A DNA stretch of 36,123 bases from Dehalococcoidia bacterium (GCA_011171075.1 DUFD01000009.1:1-36123); one strand, 5' to 3'. Numbered from the stretch's first letter, positions 16,525 through 24,942 are shown. Notes: generated from the sequence alone by a model not told the origin. Translations and numbers: made by a program.

Positions 16525-17538
16525 ATGACGACTAAACTAAGATGGTTTTCAGTATTGTTAGCACTGGTGATGGCATGTACTATTTTACCGCTGACGGCTT
16601 GCGGTGGCGGTGAAGATAAAGTTCTGAGTATGTATGTCGCCTACGGCGGGCCGGATATTATCGCTGCCGAATTCGAAAGGGCTACCGGTATAAAAGTGGA
16701 GTTGCTGACAATGTCATCCGGCGAGGTGTTGACCCGGCTACGTGCCGAGAAAGAGAATCCACAGACCGATATCTGGTTCGGCGGTGGTTCGGATGCATTT
16801 ATCCAGGCCAAAGAAGAAGGCCTGATTGCACCCTATATATCACCGAACGCGGCTGGCGTTGATGCCGCATTCAAAGACCCGGACGGATACTGGACCGGAC
16901 TGTCTCTTGTCATTGTCGGTTTTCTGGTTAATCCGGACCGGGCGGAAGCACAGAACGTCATCATCCCGGAAAACTGGACAGACCTGAATGATAGTTCCCT
17001 GAAAGACGAGCTGATGGCATCAAACCCGAATACTTCCGGTACGGCTTACACTACCGTATCCGGAATCTTACAGGTCTTCGGTGAAGATGAGGGGTGGGAG
17101 TTCCTGGACCAGATGTACGAGAATATCCCCTTTCTGGAGAAAAGCGGTTCTGCTCCCGGTAGTAAGGTTATGGCAGGAGAGTTCACTGTCGGTATCGTGC
17201 CTGACCCGCATAACCTGCCGTTAGAGAATCCTGACGCTTCGCTATTGCCGGTATTCCCCTCTGATGGCGTACTCGCCTGGCCGTCACCCGTAGCGATTAT
17301 TGAGGGTGCCAAACATCCCGAAAACGCGAAGAAATTTGTTGACTGGTGCCTCTCCGATGAAGGGCAGGCAGTACTGATGCAGGCAAGTCCACGTGTACCG
17401 ACGACCGATGTGGAGACCATAGAAGGCGTGCCGCAGCTATCAGAGCTTAATCTCGTTGCCTATGACCACATAAAATGGGGCAATGAGCGTGAAAGAGTCA
17501 TAGAAGAGTTCAATAATCGTTACCCTCAATATCAATAA
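16525..17538 (+). CDS. Substrate-binding lipoprotein of an Fbp/Afu-type ABC importer
   Basis: 337 residues. A signal peptide ends in the lipobox LTAC with Cys26, so the protein should be anchored in the outer leaflet of the cytoplasmic membrane. The mature part is a periplasmic-binding-protein type II fold: KVLSMYVAYGGPDIIAAEFE, TDIWFGGGSDAFIQAKEEGL, the cross-over PENWTDLNDSSLKDELMASN, then AIIEGAKHPENAKKFVDWCL. This is the family of Fe3+ (FbpA), 2-aminoethylphosphonate (PhnS) and hexose-phosphate (AfuA) binders. I see no clear Tyr pair typical of iron binders, and the neighbouring isomerase makes a phosphorylated sugar or other organic solute plausible. Its ribosome-binding site lies inside the end of the isomerase gene. 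Confidence 0.88.
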   Translation: MTTKLRWFSVLLALVMACTILPLTACGGGEDKVLSMYVAYGGPDIIAAEFERATGIKVELLTMSSGEVLTRLRAEKENPQTDIWFGGGSDAFIQAKEEGLIAPYISPNAAGVDAAFKDPDGYWTGLSLVIVGFLVNPDRAEAQNVIIPENWTDLNDSSLKDELMASNPNTSGTAYTTVSGILQVFGEDEGWEFLDQMYENIPFLEKSGSAPGSKVMAGEFTVGIVPDPHNLPLENPDASLLPVFPSDGVLAWPSPVAIIEGAKHPENAKKFVDWCLSDEGQAVLMQASPRVPTTDVETIEGVPQLSELNLVAYDHIKWGNERERVIEEFNNRYPQYQ

Positions 17539-17616
17539 GGGAAACTACTTTTGCTGGGCAGTCGGGGGCATGGAAAAGTCACTTCCGTCTGCCGGTAGGG
17601 ATTACTGGAGCCGATA

Positions 17617-19266
17617 ATGCGGTGGAAGAAATACATATTACCGGCAGTATTTCTGATACTACTCTGCATTTTCGTAGTCTATCCATCTGTAAGCGTTCTG
17701 CAGGAAAGCTTCAAGGTAGATGGGCAGTTAAGCTTTGGCAATTATATCGACGTCTTCACAAAACCGTACCTGTACAGTACCATCTGGAGTAGCGTTCTTG
17801 TCGCCTGTGGGGCAGCCGCCCTGTCGACGGCACTGGGTCTTATTATTGCCCTGGTTGTTTTCAAGACTACCCTCCCTTTCCGCAGGTTGTTCGCCGTCTC
17901 TGCCGTTCTGCCCATAATTATCCCCGGATTTGTCACCACCATTGCCTATATATTTCTCTTTGGCCGTAACGGGATTATTAGCTACCAGCTCCTCGGAATT
18001 GAATGGGATGTTTACAGCTGGAAAAGCGTTCTTATACTGCAGACTATTGATTTGACCACCACCGCCTTCCTCCTCATATCGGCGACCATGGTTACCCTGG
18101 ACAGTCGACTCGAGGATGCCGCACGCAGTCTCGGAGCCAGCGAATGGAATATATTGCGTACCGTTACCCTGCCTCTGCTACGCCCCGGACTGATTGCCGC
18201 GGCGCTATTGACTTTTATGCGTTCGATAGCTGATTTTGGTACGCCGCTGATTGTCGGTGGTGATTTCGATACCCTGGCTTCGGCATCGTACACGCAGCTT
18301 ATTGGTACCTACAGTATGGAGATGGCCGCCACGCTGAATATGGTGCTGCTATTGATTAGCGTTGTCGCCTTCTGGCTGTATTCCAGGGGACAGGCGGGCA
18401 GCATGGATGTCCGGCAGCAAACGGAGGGTGTCCAGCGTAAAGAACTGGAACTCAGCCGCCCCGTAAAGGGTTTCCTCTGGACTGTTGCTTGCTTCTTTTC
18501 AGTGATTGTGCTGATGATGCTGGTTTCCGTATTCCTGGCCGCATTCACCAGGCATATCGGCGGTGACTTCGGTCTCACCCTCCAGCATTTTCAAATATTG
18601 CCCCAGCGGGGCTGGAACAGTACCATCAATACCCTCGTGTTTGCCGTGGCAACCATGGCAATTGTAAGTTTCGTAGGCATCGTTATCGCTTATCTGGTCA
18701 CCAGGTTGGAGTTTCGTGGCAGGAGCCTGCTCGACTGGTTGACTACCCTGCCGTTCGCCATACCCGGGACTTTCATGGGAGTTGGTTTTGCCATTGCTTT
18801 CAGCAAATCTCCACTACTCCTGGCCGGCACCTGGGCAATCGTCGTTGCCTGTACCGTAATCAGGGAATTACCCCTGGGCCTGCGTGCCGGAGTGAGTGTC
18901 CTCTCGCAACAGGACTACGCCATTGAGGACGCCTCGGCAAGCCTCGGCGCATCAAAAATCACGACCTTTTTCAATATTATTCTGCCGATGTCACGACCAG
19001 CCCTGCTGGTTACTGCTGCCTGGGCTTTTATTGCCACGGTACAGACTCTGGGTGCTATCATCTTTATAATCACCCCCGGCACGAAATTGCTTTCGGTAGA
19101 TGTCTTTGAAGCGGTTATCCGCAACGACTGGGGAGATGCGGCCGCTTTTTCGGTCGTTATGTTGCTTCTTGCCGCGGTGGGCGTTCTGACGATATATTTA
19201 ATTAGTAGGAGGCAGGCCACACAATCATGGTTTCGGAAGTTAATCACCAGCCGTATTCAGGGATAA
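17617..19266 (+). CDS. Double-domain ABC permease (FbpB/AfuB type)
   Basis: 549 residues with about twelve membrane helices, formed by two fused BPD_transp_1 domains. Each half has an EAA loop for the ATPase: DAARSLGASEWNILRTVTLP at about 165-184 and EDASASLGASKITTFFNIIL in the second half. One protein therefore supplies both membrane halves, as in the FbpB/AfuB importers. The ATG at 17617 has GGAG about seven bases upstream. The 78-bp gap after the binding-protein gene has no clear hairpin. The 3' end overlaps the ATPase gene by 40 bp. Confidence 0.93.
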   Translation: MRWKKYILPAVFLILLCIFVVYPSVSVLQESFKVDGQLSFGNYIDVFTKPYLYSTIWSSVLVACGAAALSTALGLIIALVVFKTTLPFRRLFAVSAVLPIIIPGFVTTIAYIFLFGRNGIISYQLLGIEWDVYSWKSVLILQTIDLTTTAFLLISATMVTLDSRLEDAARSLGASEWNILRTVTLPLLRPGLIAAALLTFMRSIADFGTPLIVGGDFDTLASASYTQLIGTYSMEMAATLNMVLLLISVVAFWLYSRGQAGSMDVRQQTEGVQRKELELSRPVKGFLWTVACFFSVIVLMMLVSVFLAAFTRHIGGDFGLTLQHFQILPQRGWNSTINTLVFAVATMAIVSFVGIVIAYLVTRLEFRGRSLLDWLTTLPFAIPGTFMGVGFAIAFSKSPLLLAGTWAIVVACTVIRELPLGLRAGVSVLSQQDYAIEDASASLGASKITTFFNIILPMSRPALLVTAAWAFIATVQTLGAIIFIITPGTKLLSVDVFEAVIRNDWGDAAAFSVVMLLLAAVGVLTIYLISRRQATQSWFRKLITSRIQG

Positions 19267-20315
19267 TAGACCTCGAACTGAAGAACATCTGTAAGAGTTT
19301 TGGCAGCCTGACTGTGTTAGCAGACCTATCACTAAATGTCTATAAAGGTGAGCTTTGCTGCCTGCTCGGTCCTTCCGGGTGTGGCAAAACTACCCTGCTT
19401 AAGATTATTAACGGTCTGCTGGAGCCGGATAGCGGTGCTGTCCTGCTGGCAGAAAAAGACATTACCGCTTTGCCATGTCAGCGGCGGGACCTCGGCATGG
19501 TATTTCAGAACTACGCCCTGTTTCCACATATGAGTGTTTTTGATAACGTCGCATACGGCTTGCGACGTCGTCGCTGGTCTAAGGACCAGATAAGGAGCAA
19601 GGTCGACGGGGCTCTAGCACTTGTCCGGTTACCGGGCTATGAAAAGAGGCGTATCCACGAGCTATCCGGTGGTCAGCAGCAGCGCGTAGCCCTGGCCCGG
19701 GCACTGGTTATCGAGCCTCAAGCCCTGCTTCTGGATGAGCCTCTATCAAACCTGGACGCGAAACTACGTGCCGATATGCGTGATGAAATAAGGCGTATCC
19801 AGAGTCAACTGGGAATAACCACGGTGTATGTGACCCATGACCAGGAAGAAGCGATGAGTATCGCCGACCGTATCGTGGTGATGAATGACGGGAATATTGA
19901 ACAGATAGGCACGCCAGAAGATATCTATGATAATCCAGCCACAAAATTCGTGGCGACTTTTGTGGGCAGCATCAATTTCATCCCCGGTGAGGTGACGGAT
20001 GGCGAACTCCGGCTTCTGGGGTGTACGTACCGCATACCTGCAGGGAGCGATTTAACTCCCGGCAAGGTTCTCTGTGCTATACGTCCAGAGAGAATCAGGT
20101 TGAACGCTGGTGACAATACTGTTATCCGCGGTAAGGTTAAGGAGAGTGAATATTTGGGTTCAATCGTACGCTATCTTGTTGTAGTGAATGATGGTGATAC
20201 ATCTCGTGAGCTCACTGTGCAGGTGCCTGTTTCCCAAAAACCCATAGGCGTTGGAGAAAACGTGGGCCTCGAAATAGGCTACGATGACATTCACTTTTTT
20301 CCCGGCGAGCCTTAG
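19227..20315 (+). CDS. ABC transporter ATPase with TOBE domain (FbpC/AfuC type)
   Basis: 362 residues. Walker A GPSGCGKT is near residue 50, the Q loop reads QNYALFPHMSV, the signature LSGGQQQRVALARAL, Walker B ALLLDEPLSNLDAK and the H loop VTHDQEEA. The C-terminal ~110 residues form a TOBE_2-like regulatory domain (FVATFVGSINFIPGEV; RPERIRLN). It powers the permease encoded just upstream. The ATG at 19227 overlaps the permease gene by 40 bp, and an AGGAGG lies 14 bases before it, a long spacing, so translation is probably coupled to the permease gene. Confidence 0.94.
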   Translation: MVSEVNHQPYSGIIDLELKNICKSFGSLTVLADLSLNVYKGELCCLLGPSGCGKTTLLKIINGLLEPDSGAVLLAEKDITALPCQRRDLGMVFQNYALFPHMSVFDNVAYGLRRRRWSKDQIRSKVDGALALVRLPGYEKRRIHELSGGQQQRVALARALVIEPQALLLDEPLSNLDAKLRADMRDEIRRIQSQLGITTVYVTHDQEEAMSIADRIVVMNDGNIEQIGTPEDIYDNPATKFVATFVGSINFIPGEVTDGELRLLGCTYRIPAGSDLTPGKVLCAIRPERIRLNAGDNTVIRGKVKESEYLGSIVRYLVVVNDGDTSRELTVQVPVSQKPIGVGENVGLEIGYDDIHFFPGEP

Positions 20316-20433
20316 TTTCCGGGAACGGTAAAAATCCGCCAGAATATCGGCAGCAGGCGTAAGCATTAAACAAAGGCCGCATCCTCGTTCTGGGACATAT
20401 GATTCCAACCTTTTTCCCATAATCACTTGGAGT

Positions 20434-20439
20434 TATAAT
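20434..20439 (+). promoter_or_regulatory. Possible -10 element before the orphan lipoprotein gene
   Basis: A perfect TATAAT lies 38 bp before the ATG at 20477, with only a T-rich stretch (TTTTTC, 20411-20416) at the -35 position. The lipoprotein gene may thus be transcribed separately from the importer. Confidence 0.4.
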
Positions 20440-20476
20440 AGTCAAATACTTCCAGAGAAATAGTAAGGTAGTTGAC

Positions 20477-21100
20477 ATGATAAAATGTTTAATTCCTTAT
20501 TATCCTCAGACTGCTCAACAGGCTGGTTTTTTCAGGCACGTGAGAGGAATAATAGAATATCTTGGAGTTTTCGGTGCCATTCTCACGCTATTACTGTTAG
20601 TTGCTTGTAATAGTGGTAATAAATTCTGTTCGGATAAATACCATATAGAAGTTGAGCTACCACCTGGCTGGGCGGCAGTAGAGGGCCCGGAGAATCTGTT
20701 TTCTCTACGTTATGAAGGTCTGGTAGCTTTTAATAGCTGGGGCCAGAATGATTTCTGGGCTCGGGCGGTAGACATGGGTAGTTCTGATAAATATACAGCG
20801 TCGATTGCATATAGCGCTTCTTTAGTGGCATCCCAGATACCAAGCGGTGGTGCTTACGTAGCTCTGGTAAATACTGATAGCCCACCATACATTGACTCAC
20901 CAACCGAATACGAACTAAATGACCTGAGCGGGTTATATCAACCGCATGATTGGCGAGAAGTCGGTGCATCTGCTTACTTCAAGACGTTTTATAGAAATGG
21001 GTCAGAATTTCAACTCGAGATTTATTGCCATCCAGATGCATCTGATGAGACTCTCGCCGAACTCAATGATTTGCTACTGAGCTGGCGGTTTCTCAGGTAA
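20477..21100 (+). CDS. Putative lipoprotein of unknown function
   Basis: 207 residues. A hydrophobic helix (about 29-42) ends in LVAC, a good lipobox with Cys44. The residues before it (MIKCLIPYYPQTAQQ...) make an unusually long N-terminal stretch, so the true start may be further inside. The mature part looks like a secreted beta-rich domain (YHIEVELPPGWAAVEGPEN; FQLEIYCHPDASDETLAELN), similar in outline to small PsbP- or DUF1795-like surface proteins that start with 'LPPGW'. AAGGTAG lies upstream of the ATG. The gene follows the ABC importer by 161 bp; no functional link is visible. Confidence 0.68.
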   Translation: MIKCLIPYYPQTAQQAGFFRHVRGIIEYLGVFGAILTLLLLVACNSGNKFCSDKYHIEVELPPGWAAVEGPENLFSLRYEGLVAFNSWGQNDFWARAVDMGSSDKYTASIAYSASLVASQIPSGGAYVALVNTDSPPYIDSPTEYELNDLSGLYQPHDWREVGASAYFKTFYRNGSEFQLEIYCHPDASDETLAELNDLLLSWRFLR

Positions 21101-21166
21101 GACAGGGCGATACAGAGGGATTGTGAGGAACATACGTTTCTATCTGGGCAAGCTCGGTGGTGATGG

Positions 21167-22162
21167 TTAGTATCCCCGCTGTTTATTGACCACGTTGAAC
21201 AGTCTTTTCCCTTCGAGGTAGCGTTTCAGGTTTTTGCAGAAGACGTCGGTGGCTTGGCCGAAGTAGTCCTCCATGTCGCCGGAGACGTGGGGACTGAAGA
21301 GCAGGCTGGGGAGGTCCCATAATTTGCTTTCCGGTGGCAGTGGTTCGGTGGCAAAGACATCGAGGCCCGCACCCGCAATCCATTTCTCAGCGAGGGCACG
21401 TACCAGGACATCCTCGTCAACGATGCCCCCGCGGCCGATATTTATCAGATAAGCCGAAGGCTTCATTGTCTTGAGCTCTTTCTCACCGAACAGGTTATGA
21501 GTCTCGCGGGTATAAGGTAGTGTAATTACCACGTAGTCGCTCTCGGCGAGTAATCGTGGCAGTTCCTGTCGCGGCAGCATCAGGTCGACGTTGCGGGTAC
21601 GCTGTATCCGCGGGGCAGAGCGACGAGTTGCCACGACCCTCATGCCAAAGGCTTTAGACAACCGCGCCACTTCCCGCCCGATGTTGCCCAGTCCGACAAT
21701 GCCCACCGTCTTCCCCCGCAGTACCGACGTGGAATAGCGCTGCCACTGCTTTTTCTGCTTCAGGTCGAAGCAGAAAGCGGCGTTCTTGGCGAACATCAGC
21801 ATCTGCTCCATGACAAACTCGCCGATGGGGGTGGCGTGCATGCCGCTGACATTGGTCAGTATCACCGGGCTTTTGCGGAAGTCAGCATCCAGGAAGCGGT
21901 CGACACCGGCTGACATTACCTGAACCCACTTCAGCTTTGGTGCCCGGGTAATAAGGTCGCGGGGCATCCGGAGGCAGTAGACAACCTCAGTATCAGCCAG
22001 CAAGTTGTCCAGTTCGTCTCTGGCAGCGGAATCACCCTTTAGGTCGGTTCTGGCCAGTTCCCAGATGTCCTGCACCTTTACTCTGGGGCTGACGGAGGTT
22101 ATCTTGCCCAGGTTTTCCTCATCAAACATTGGTGATGAGAGCAGTATGTTTACCGTGTCCAT
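21167..22162 (-). CDS. D-2-hydroxyacid dehydrogenase (NAD-binding)
   Basis: 331 residues. The Rossmann fingerprint GLGNIG is at 157-162. The catalytic triad of the family is present: Arg244 in NIGRGG, Glu273 in FATEPLPPE and His302 in FSPHVSG. The substrate-binding segment with VQVMSAGVDRF (80-90) is typical. The enzyme reduces a 2-oxoacid to the D-hydroxyacid, or the reverse; the actual substrate (glyoxylate, phosphoglycerate, branched oxoacid) cannot be read from sequence. The length excludes the long SerA form with an ACT domain. The ATG at 22160-22162 is preceded by GGGGGCGG. It lies 25 bp after the rhomboid stop, so both are probably co-transcribed. Confidence 0.92.
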   Translation of the reverse strand: MDTVNILLSSPMFDEENLGKITSVSPRVKVQDIWELARTDLKGDSAARDELDNLLADTEVVYCLRMPRDLITRAPKLKWVQVMSAGVDRFLDADFRKSPVILTNVSGMHATPIGEFVMEQMLMFAKNAAFCFDLKQKKQWQRYSTSVLRGKTVGIVGLGNIGREVARLSKAFGMRVVATRRSAPRIQRTRNVDLMLPRQELPRLLAESDYVVITLPYTRETHNLFGEKELKTMKPSAYLINIGRGGIVDEDVLVRALAEKWIAGAGLDVFATEPLPPESKLWDLPSLLFSPHVSGDMEDYFGQATDVFCKNLKRYLEGKRLFNVVNKQRGY

Positions 22163-22187
22163 TTTTGTGTGCCGCCCCCTTTTCTGG

Positions 22188-22784
22188 TCAGCTCCAGAAC
22201 CTGCCGCGCTCCTGTCTTCGGAAGTAGAAACCAGCCACCAGGCCTAAAACCATTCCGCCGATGTGAGCTTGCCAGGCGACAGTGTTTGACGTCATCTGGG
22301 TAGCGATGATTAAGGCCCCGAAAAGGGCGACTATCCAGAGGTCAACCGGGACAAGAAACCAGATGAGCACCTTGAGTTTGGGTCTCATTACCGCCATGGT
22401 GGCCATGATAGCGAACAGGGCTCCTGAGGCACCGACGGCAGTGGTATATTCATTGCCCAGCAGAAAGAAGAGAAGGTTGCCGAGTAGACCGCCGCCGAAG
22501 TAGACGATAAAGAACTTGACCTCACCAAGCAGTCCCAGCAGGTATGAGCCGAAGAAATAGAGCATTATCATATTGCCCAGAATATGCCATAGACCCGCGT
22601 GGACAAACATGTTGGTCACGATTGTCCAGGGCTCGTCAAGGAACTGGGCGGGTGTAAATCCGAAGATATCGACTATCCGGTTAGGCTGTATCAGGTAGGC
22701 GATGTAGAAGAGGAAGTTTATTGCCAGTAATACCCATATCGGGGTCATATTGAAACCCTGGTAGCCCCCGTATCGTACTCTCAC
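22188..22784 (-). CDS. Rhomboid-family intramembrane serine protease
   Basis: 198 residues with six predicted membrane helices. Catalytic features are visible: His67 and Asn71 in the HILGN segment, the nucleophile Ser120 in GASGALF and His174 in AHIGGMVLG. Rhomboids cut membrane proteins inside the bilayer; the substrate is unknown. The start is GTG at 22784 with AGAGGT about seven bases upstream; an internal ATG 12 codons later is an alternative. The gene lies about 100 bp downstream of the terminator of the structured RNA and upstream of the hydroxyacid dehydrogenase. Confidence 0.92.
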   Translation of the reverse strand: MRVRYGGYQGFNMTPIWVLLAINFLFYIAYLIQPNRIVDIFGFTPAQFLDEPWTIVTNMFVHAGLWHILGNMIMLYFFGSYLLGLLGEVKFFIVYFGGGLLGNLLFFLLGNEYTTAVGASGALFAIMATMAVMRPKLKVLIWFLVPVDLWIVALFGALIIATQMTSNTVAWQAHIGGMVLGLVAGFYFRRQERGRFWS

Positions 22785-22887
22785 TCTTATCAGACCTCTC
22801 TTGTATCAGACTGGTTTGCCTGTCCCATTATGCCATACGGAGCACAGGGTAACAACATATGATTAACCATCGGTTATTTAAGGCCAT

Positions 22888-22923
22888 AAAAAAGTGGGGG
22901 ACACCTCTATCAGTGCCCCCCAC
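22888..22923 (-). terminator. Rho-independent terminator of the structured RNA
   Basis: On the minus strand, GTGGGGGGCAC and GTGTCCCCCAC pair in an 11-bp stem (one G-T wobble) and six T residues follow. It defines the 3' end of the transcript from the promoter at 23143-23172. Confidence 0.85.
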
Positions 22924-23136
22924 TACTGGTCCTGTCAGGTCGAACCGGGCTCACCTGCGGTACTTCTCCGCAAAGGGCCTCTCCCTCAGGAGAACGGCCA
23001 CCCGTTATTGGAGCCGGGTCCGCTTCCGGAAGCCCCGCTTTCGCAGGGCCTCAACTGTCAACCTGCCTCACCCCCAGAACTGCATGAAGCCTCATAAGCC
23101 ACCTCCGCAGTTTCGTTAGGTTCCACCCGATCCAAC
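22888..23136 (-). ncRNA. Unidentified structured RNA, about 250 nt
   Basis: The stretch lies between a near-consensus promoter and a strong terminator and has no credible protein frame. Two long-range helices can close the molecule: GAACC (23119-23123) with GGUUC (22942-22946) and CUGCGG (23105-23110) with CCGCAG (22955-22960). Inside are a GAAA-capped hairpin (23033-23048), a GGCC-closed hairpin (22976-22999) and an AUGA-GGCU-UCAU hairpin (23084-23095). AACUGC (23107-23112) can instead pair with GCAGUU at 23078-23083, excluding the long-range helix. I found no SRP, tmRNA, RNase P or T-box core motif and no 6S-like layout. It could be a free regulatory RNA or an attenuator ahead of the rhomboid gene. 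Confidence 0.7.
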
Positions 23137-23142
23137 GTTACT

Positions 23143-23172
23143 AATATACCATAAATGGGGGTGTTTTGTCAA
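23143..23172 (-). promoter_or_regulatory. Strong promoter of the structured RNA
   Basis: TTGACA (minus strand of 23167-23172), an 18-bp spacer and TATATT (23143-23148). The expected start is a G near 23136. It lies about 20 bp after the cutA stop. Confidence 0.75.
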
Positions 23173-23194
23173 TATTCTGAGGCTACGTAGCATG

Positions 23195-23524
23195 CTACTC
23201 AGTTTCTGTCTCGGTATCTATCCATGCCAGGTATTCTGGATTGCCGCCGATAATCGGCAGGGCAATGACTTCAGGGACGTCATAGGAGTGGATGGTCTTG
23301 ACCAGGCTGGTGACCTCTTCCACCAGTGAGGCCCTGGTCTTGATGATGAGCAGGACTTCCTGCTCCTTCTCCGCCTTCCCTTCCCAGTGGAAATGGGAAT
23401 CTACCGTGGGTACGATGTTAACGCAGGCAGCCTTGTTTTGCTCCAGAAGTACGTCAGCAATTACCTCGGCTTCCTCACGGGTGCCTGCTGTGACGAAGAT
23501 GACCACCTGGTTGAATTCAGCCAT
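23195..23524 (-). CDS. cutA: CutA1-type protein (divalent cation tolerance family)
   Basis: 109 residues matching the small trimeric ferredoxin-like CutA1 fold: VVIFVTAGTREEAEVIADVLLEQ at the N terminus, KAACVNIVPTVDSHFHWEGK with the characteristic Cys and Trp, EVLLIIKTRASLVEE, and HSYDVPEVIALPIIGGNPEYLAWI. CutA1 binds divalent metals, but its cellular role is still uncertain. The ATG at 23522-23524 starts 2 bp after the nadA stop, so it is the last gene of that operon. Confidence 0.94.
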   Translation of the reverse strand: MAEFNQVVIFVTAGTREEAEVIADVLLEQNKAACVNIVPTVDSHFHWEGKAEKEQEVLLIIKTRASLVEEVTSLVKTIHSYDVPEVIALPIIGGNPEYLAWIDTETETE

Positions 23525-23526
23525 GG

Positions 23527-24441
23527 CTAGACTATCTCCAGCATCCAGTCTACCGCCTGCTTGGCCCTGATGCGTATCGGCTCGGGAACAGTGACCTGCG
23601 GCGACATCTCCTTGAGCGACCAGAGTACCTTTTCCAGGGTTATCTTTTTCATGTTGGGGCAGACGGCTTTATCGGAGATGGGGATAAAGGTCTTGTCCGG
23701 GTTTTCCTTTTGCATCCGGTAGATGATGCCACTCTCCGTACCGACGATTATCTCATTTGCGTCGGACTCCTGGGCGTAGCGGCACATCCCGCTGGTGCTG
23801 AGGACGGCATCCGCCAGCTCGATTACCTCGGGTCGGCACTCCGGGTGGACCAGTGCCCTGGCTTCGGGATATTTCTCTTTGAGACGGGTGATGTCCTCCG
23901 GCTGTATCCGGGCGTGGGTGGGGCAGTAGCCGGGCCAGAGGTGTATCCTTTTGTCGGTCTTGGTTGAAACATAGTGTCCAAGGTACTGGTCGGGGATAAA
24001 GAGTATCTCATTATCGTCGATGGCATCTATTACTTTAACAGCGTTTGCCGAGGTGCAGCATATATCCGATTCTGCCTTGACATCGGCGCTGGAGTTAACA
24101 TAGCAGACAACGGCGGCATCGGGGAGTTCCTCCTTCTTCTCGCGGAGCCTGTCGGCGGTTATCATATCGGCCATGGGGCAGCCGGCATCAACATCGGGCA
24201 GCAGGACTGTCCTGTCCGGACAGAGGATGGCGGCTGTCTCTGCCATGAAGTGCACACCGCAGAATACGATAACGTCGGCATCAGTGGCAGCGGCCTTCTG
24301 ACTCAGCTCCAGGGAATCCCCGATGAAGTCGGCAATATCGTGTATCTCGCTCCGCTGGTAGTTGTGCACCAGCAGAACGGCGTTCCTCTGCTTCCTGAGA
24401 CTATTTATTTGCTCGACCAGTTCTTTGTCTCTATCTGTCAT
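23527..24441 (-). CDS. nadA: Quinolinate synthase
   Basis: NadA condenses iminoaspartate with dihydroxyacetone phosphate to quinolinate in de novo NAD synthesis, using a [4Fe-4S] cluster. The 304 residues hold three repeated domains with LVHNYQRSEIHDIADFIGDS, the Cys88 segment DAGCPMADM, YVNSSADVKAESDICCTSANAV, WPGYCPTHARI (Cys173), HPECRPEV and KAVCPNMKKITLEKV (Cys261). By comparison with Thermotoga and Pyrococcus NadA, the probable cluster ligands are Cys88, Cys173 and Cys261. nadB and nadC are not in the window, so the rest of the pathway lies elsewhere. The gene sits 29 bp after the MOSC gene. Confidence 0.96.
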   Translation of the reverse strand: MTDRDKELVEQINSLRKQRNAVLLVHNYQRSEIHDIADFIGDSLELSQKAAATDADVIVFCGVHFMAETAAILCPDRTVLLPDVDAGCPMADMITADRLREKKEELPDAAVVCYVNSSADVKAESDICCTSANAVKVIDAIDDNEILFIPDQYLGHYVSTKTDKRIHLWPGYCPTHARIQPEDITRLKEKYPEARALVHPECRPEVIELADAVLSTSGMCRYAQESDANEIIVGTESGIIYRMQKENPDKTFIPISDKAVCPNMKKITLEKVLWSLKEMSPQVTVPEPIRIRAKQAVDWMLEIV

Positions 24442-24470
24442 GAGACGTTGTTTCCTGCCTGTCTCGGGTA

Positions 24471-24914
24471 TTATCGGGCGGTCTCAATCGTGTCGCCGGC
24501 GCGGACCGTCCCGCCCTGAATCACCCGGGCAAAAACCCCCTCCTTAGGCATGACACATTTACCTACCTGCTTTAAGATAGCGCAACCTGCGCCGGCGTGG
24601 CATTCTTTACCAATCTGCGTAATCTCCAGTGTTACCTCTTTACCCACTGACAGCCTGGTACCCGGTACCAGCGAGAACAGCTCGATTCCTTCGGTGGTGA
24701 TATTTTCGGCAAAATCCCCGGGGCCGACGTCAAGACCCATGTCACGCATCTTCTGTATGCTCTCCGTGGCGAGCAGGCTTACCTGACGGTGGGTAGTGCT
24801 GTTAGCATGGGCGTCGTGCTCAACGCCGTAGTCCTTTTTTAGTGTGACCTCAGCGACCACGTCTTTGGTGACACCCTTCTTCTCGCTCCGGCAAACGGCA
24901 ACTACTTTGCTCAT
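24471..24914 (-). CDS. MOSC domain protein
   Basis: 147 residues consisting of one stand-alone MOSC domain: VVAEVTLKKDYGVEHDAHAN, RQVSLLATESIQKM, PGDFAENITTEGIELFSLV, and the conserved Cys segment IGKECHAGAGCAILKQVGKC. MOSC domains bind molybdenum cofactor or handle sulfur attached to a conserved Cys, and stand-alone forms often occur next to molybdopterin synthesis genes. Here it lies between mnmA (sulfur transfer to tRNA) and nadA (Fe-S enzyme), which makes a sulfur-carrier role as likely as a Moco role. The ATG at 24912-24914 lies 28 bp after the mnmA stop. Confidence 0.9.
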   Translation of the reverse strand: MSKVVAVCRSEKKGVTKDVVAEVTLKKDYGVEHDAHANSTTHRQVSLLATESIQKMRDMGLDVGPGDFAENITTEGIELFSLVPGTRLSVGKEVTLEITQIGKECHAGAGCAILKQVGKCVMPKEGVFARVIQGGTVRAGDTIETAR

Positions 24915-24942
24915 CTTTCGATTTCACCAAGTATACTCATTT

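Noticed and set aside
22859-23119. Two overlapping plus-strand frames across the structured RNA
   Set aside because: Both are Pro/Arg/Ser-rich readings of a G+C-rich structured segment, antisense to a promoter-terminator pair.
22888-23136. SRP RNA, tmRNA, RNase P RNA, 6S RNA or T-box as identity of the RNA
   Set aside because: The core motifs (CCGGAAGG with AGCAG, GAGGAAAGUCC, the tRNA-like end of tmRNA, the T-box sequence) are absent, and the branched layout does not fit 6S. A covariance-model search would be decisive.
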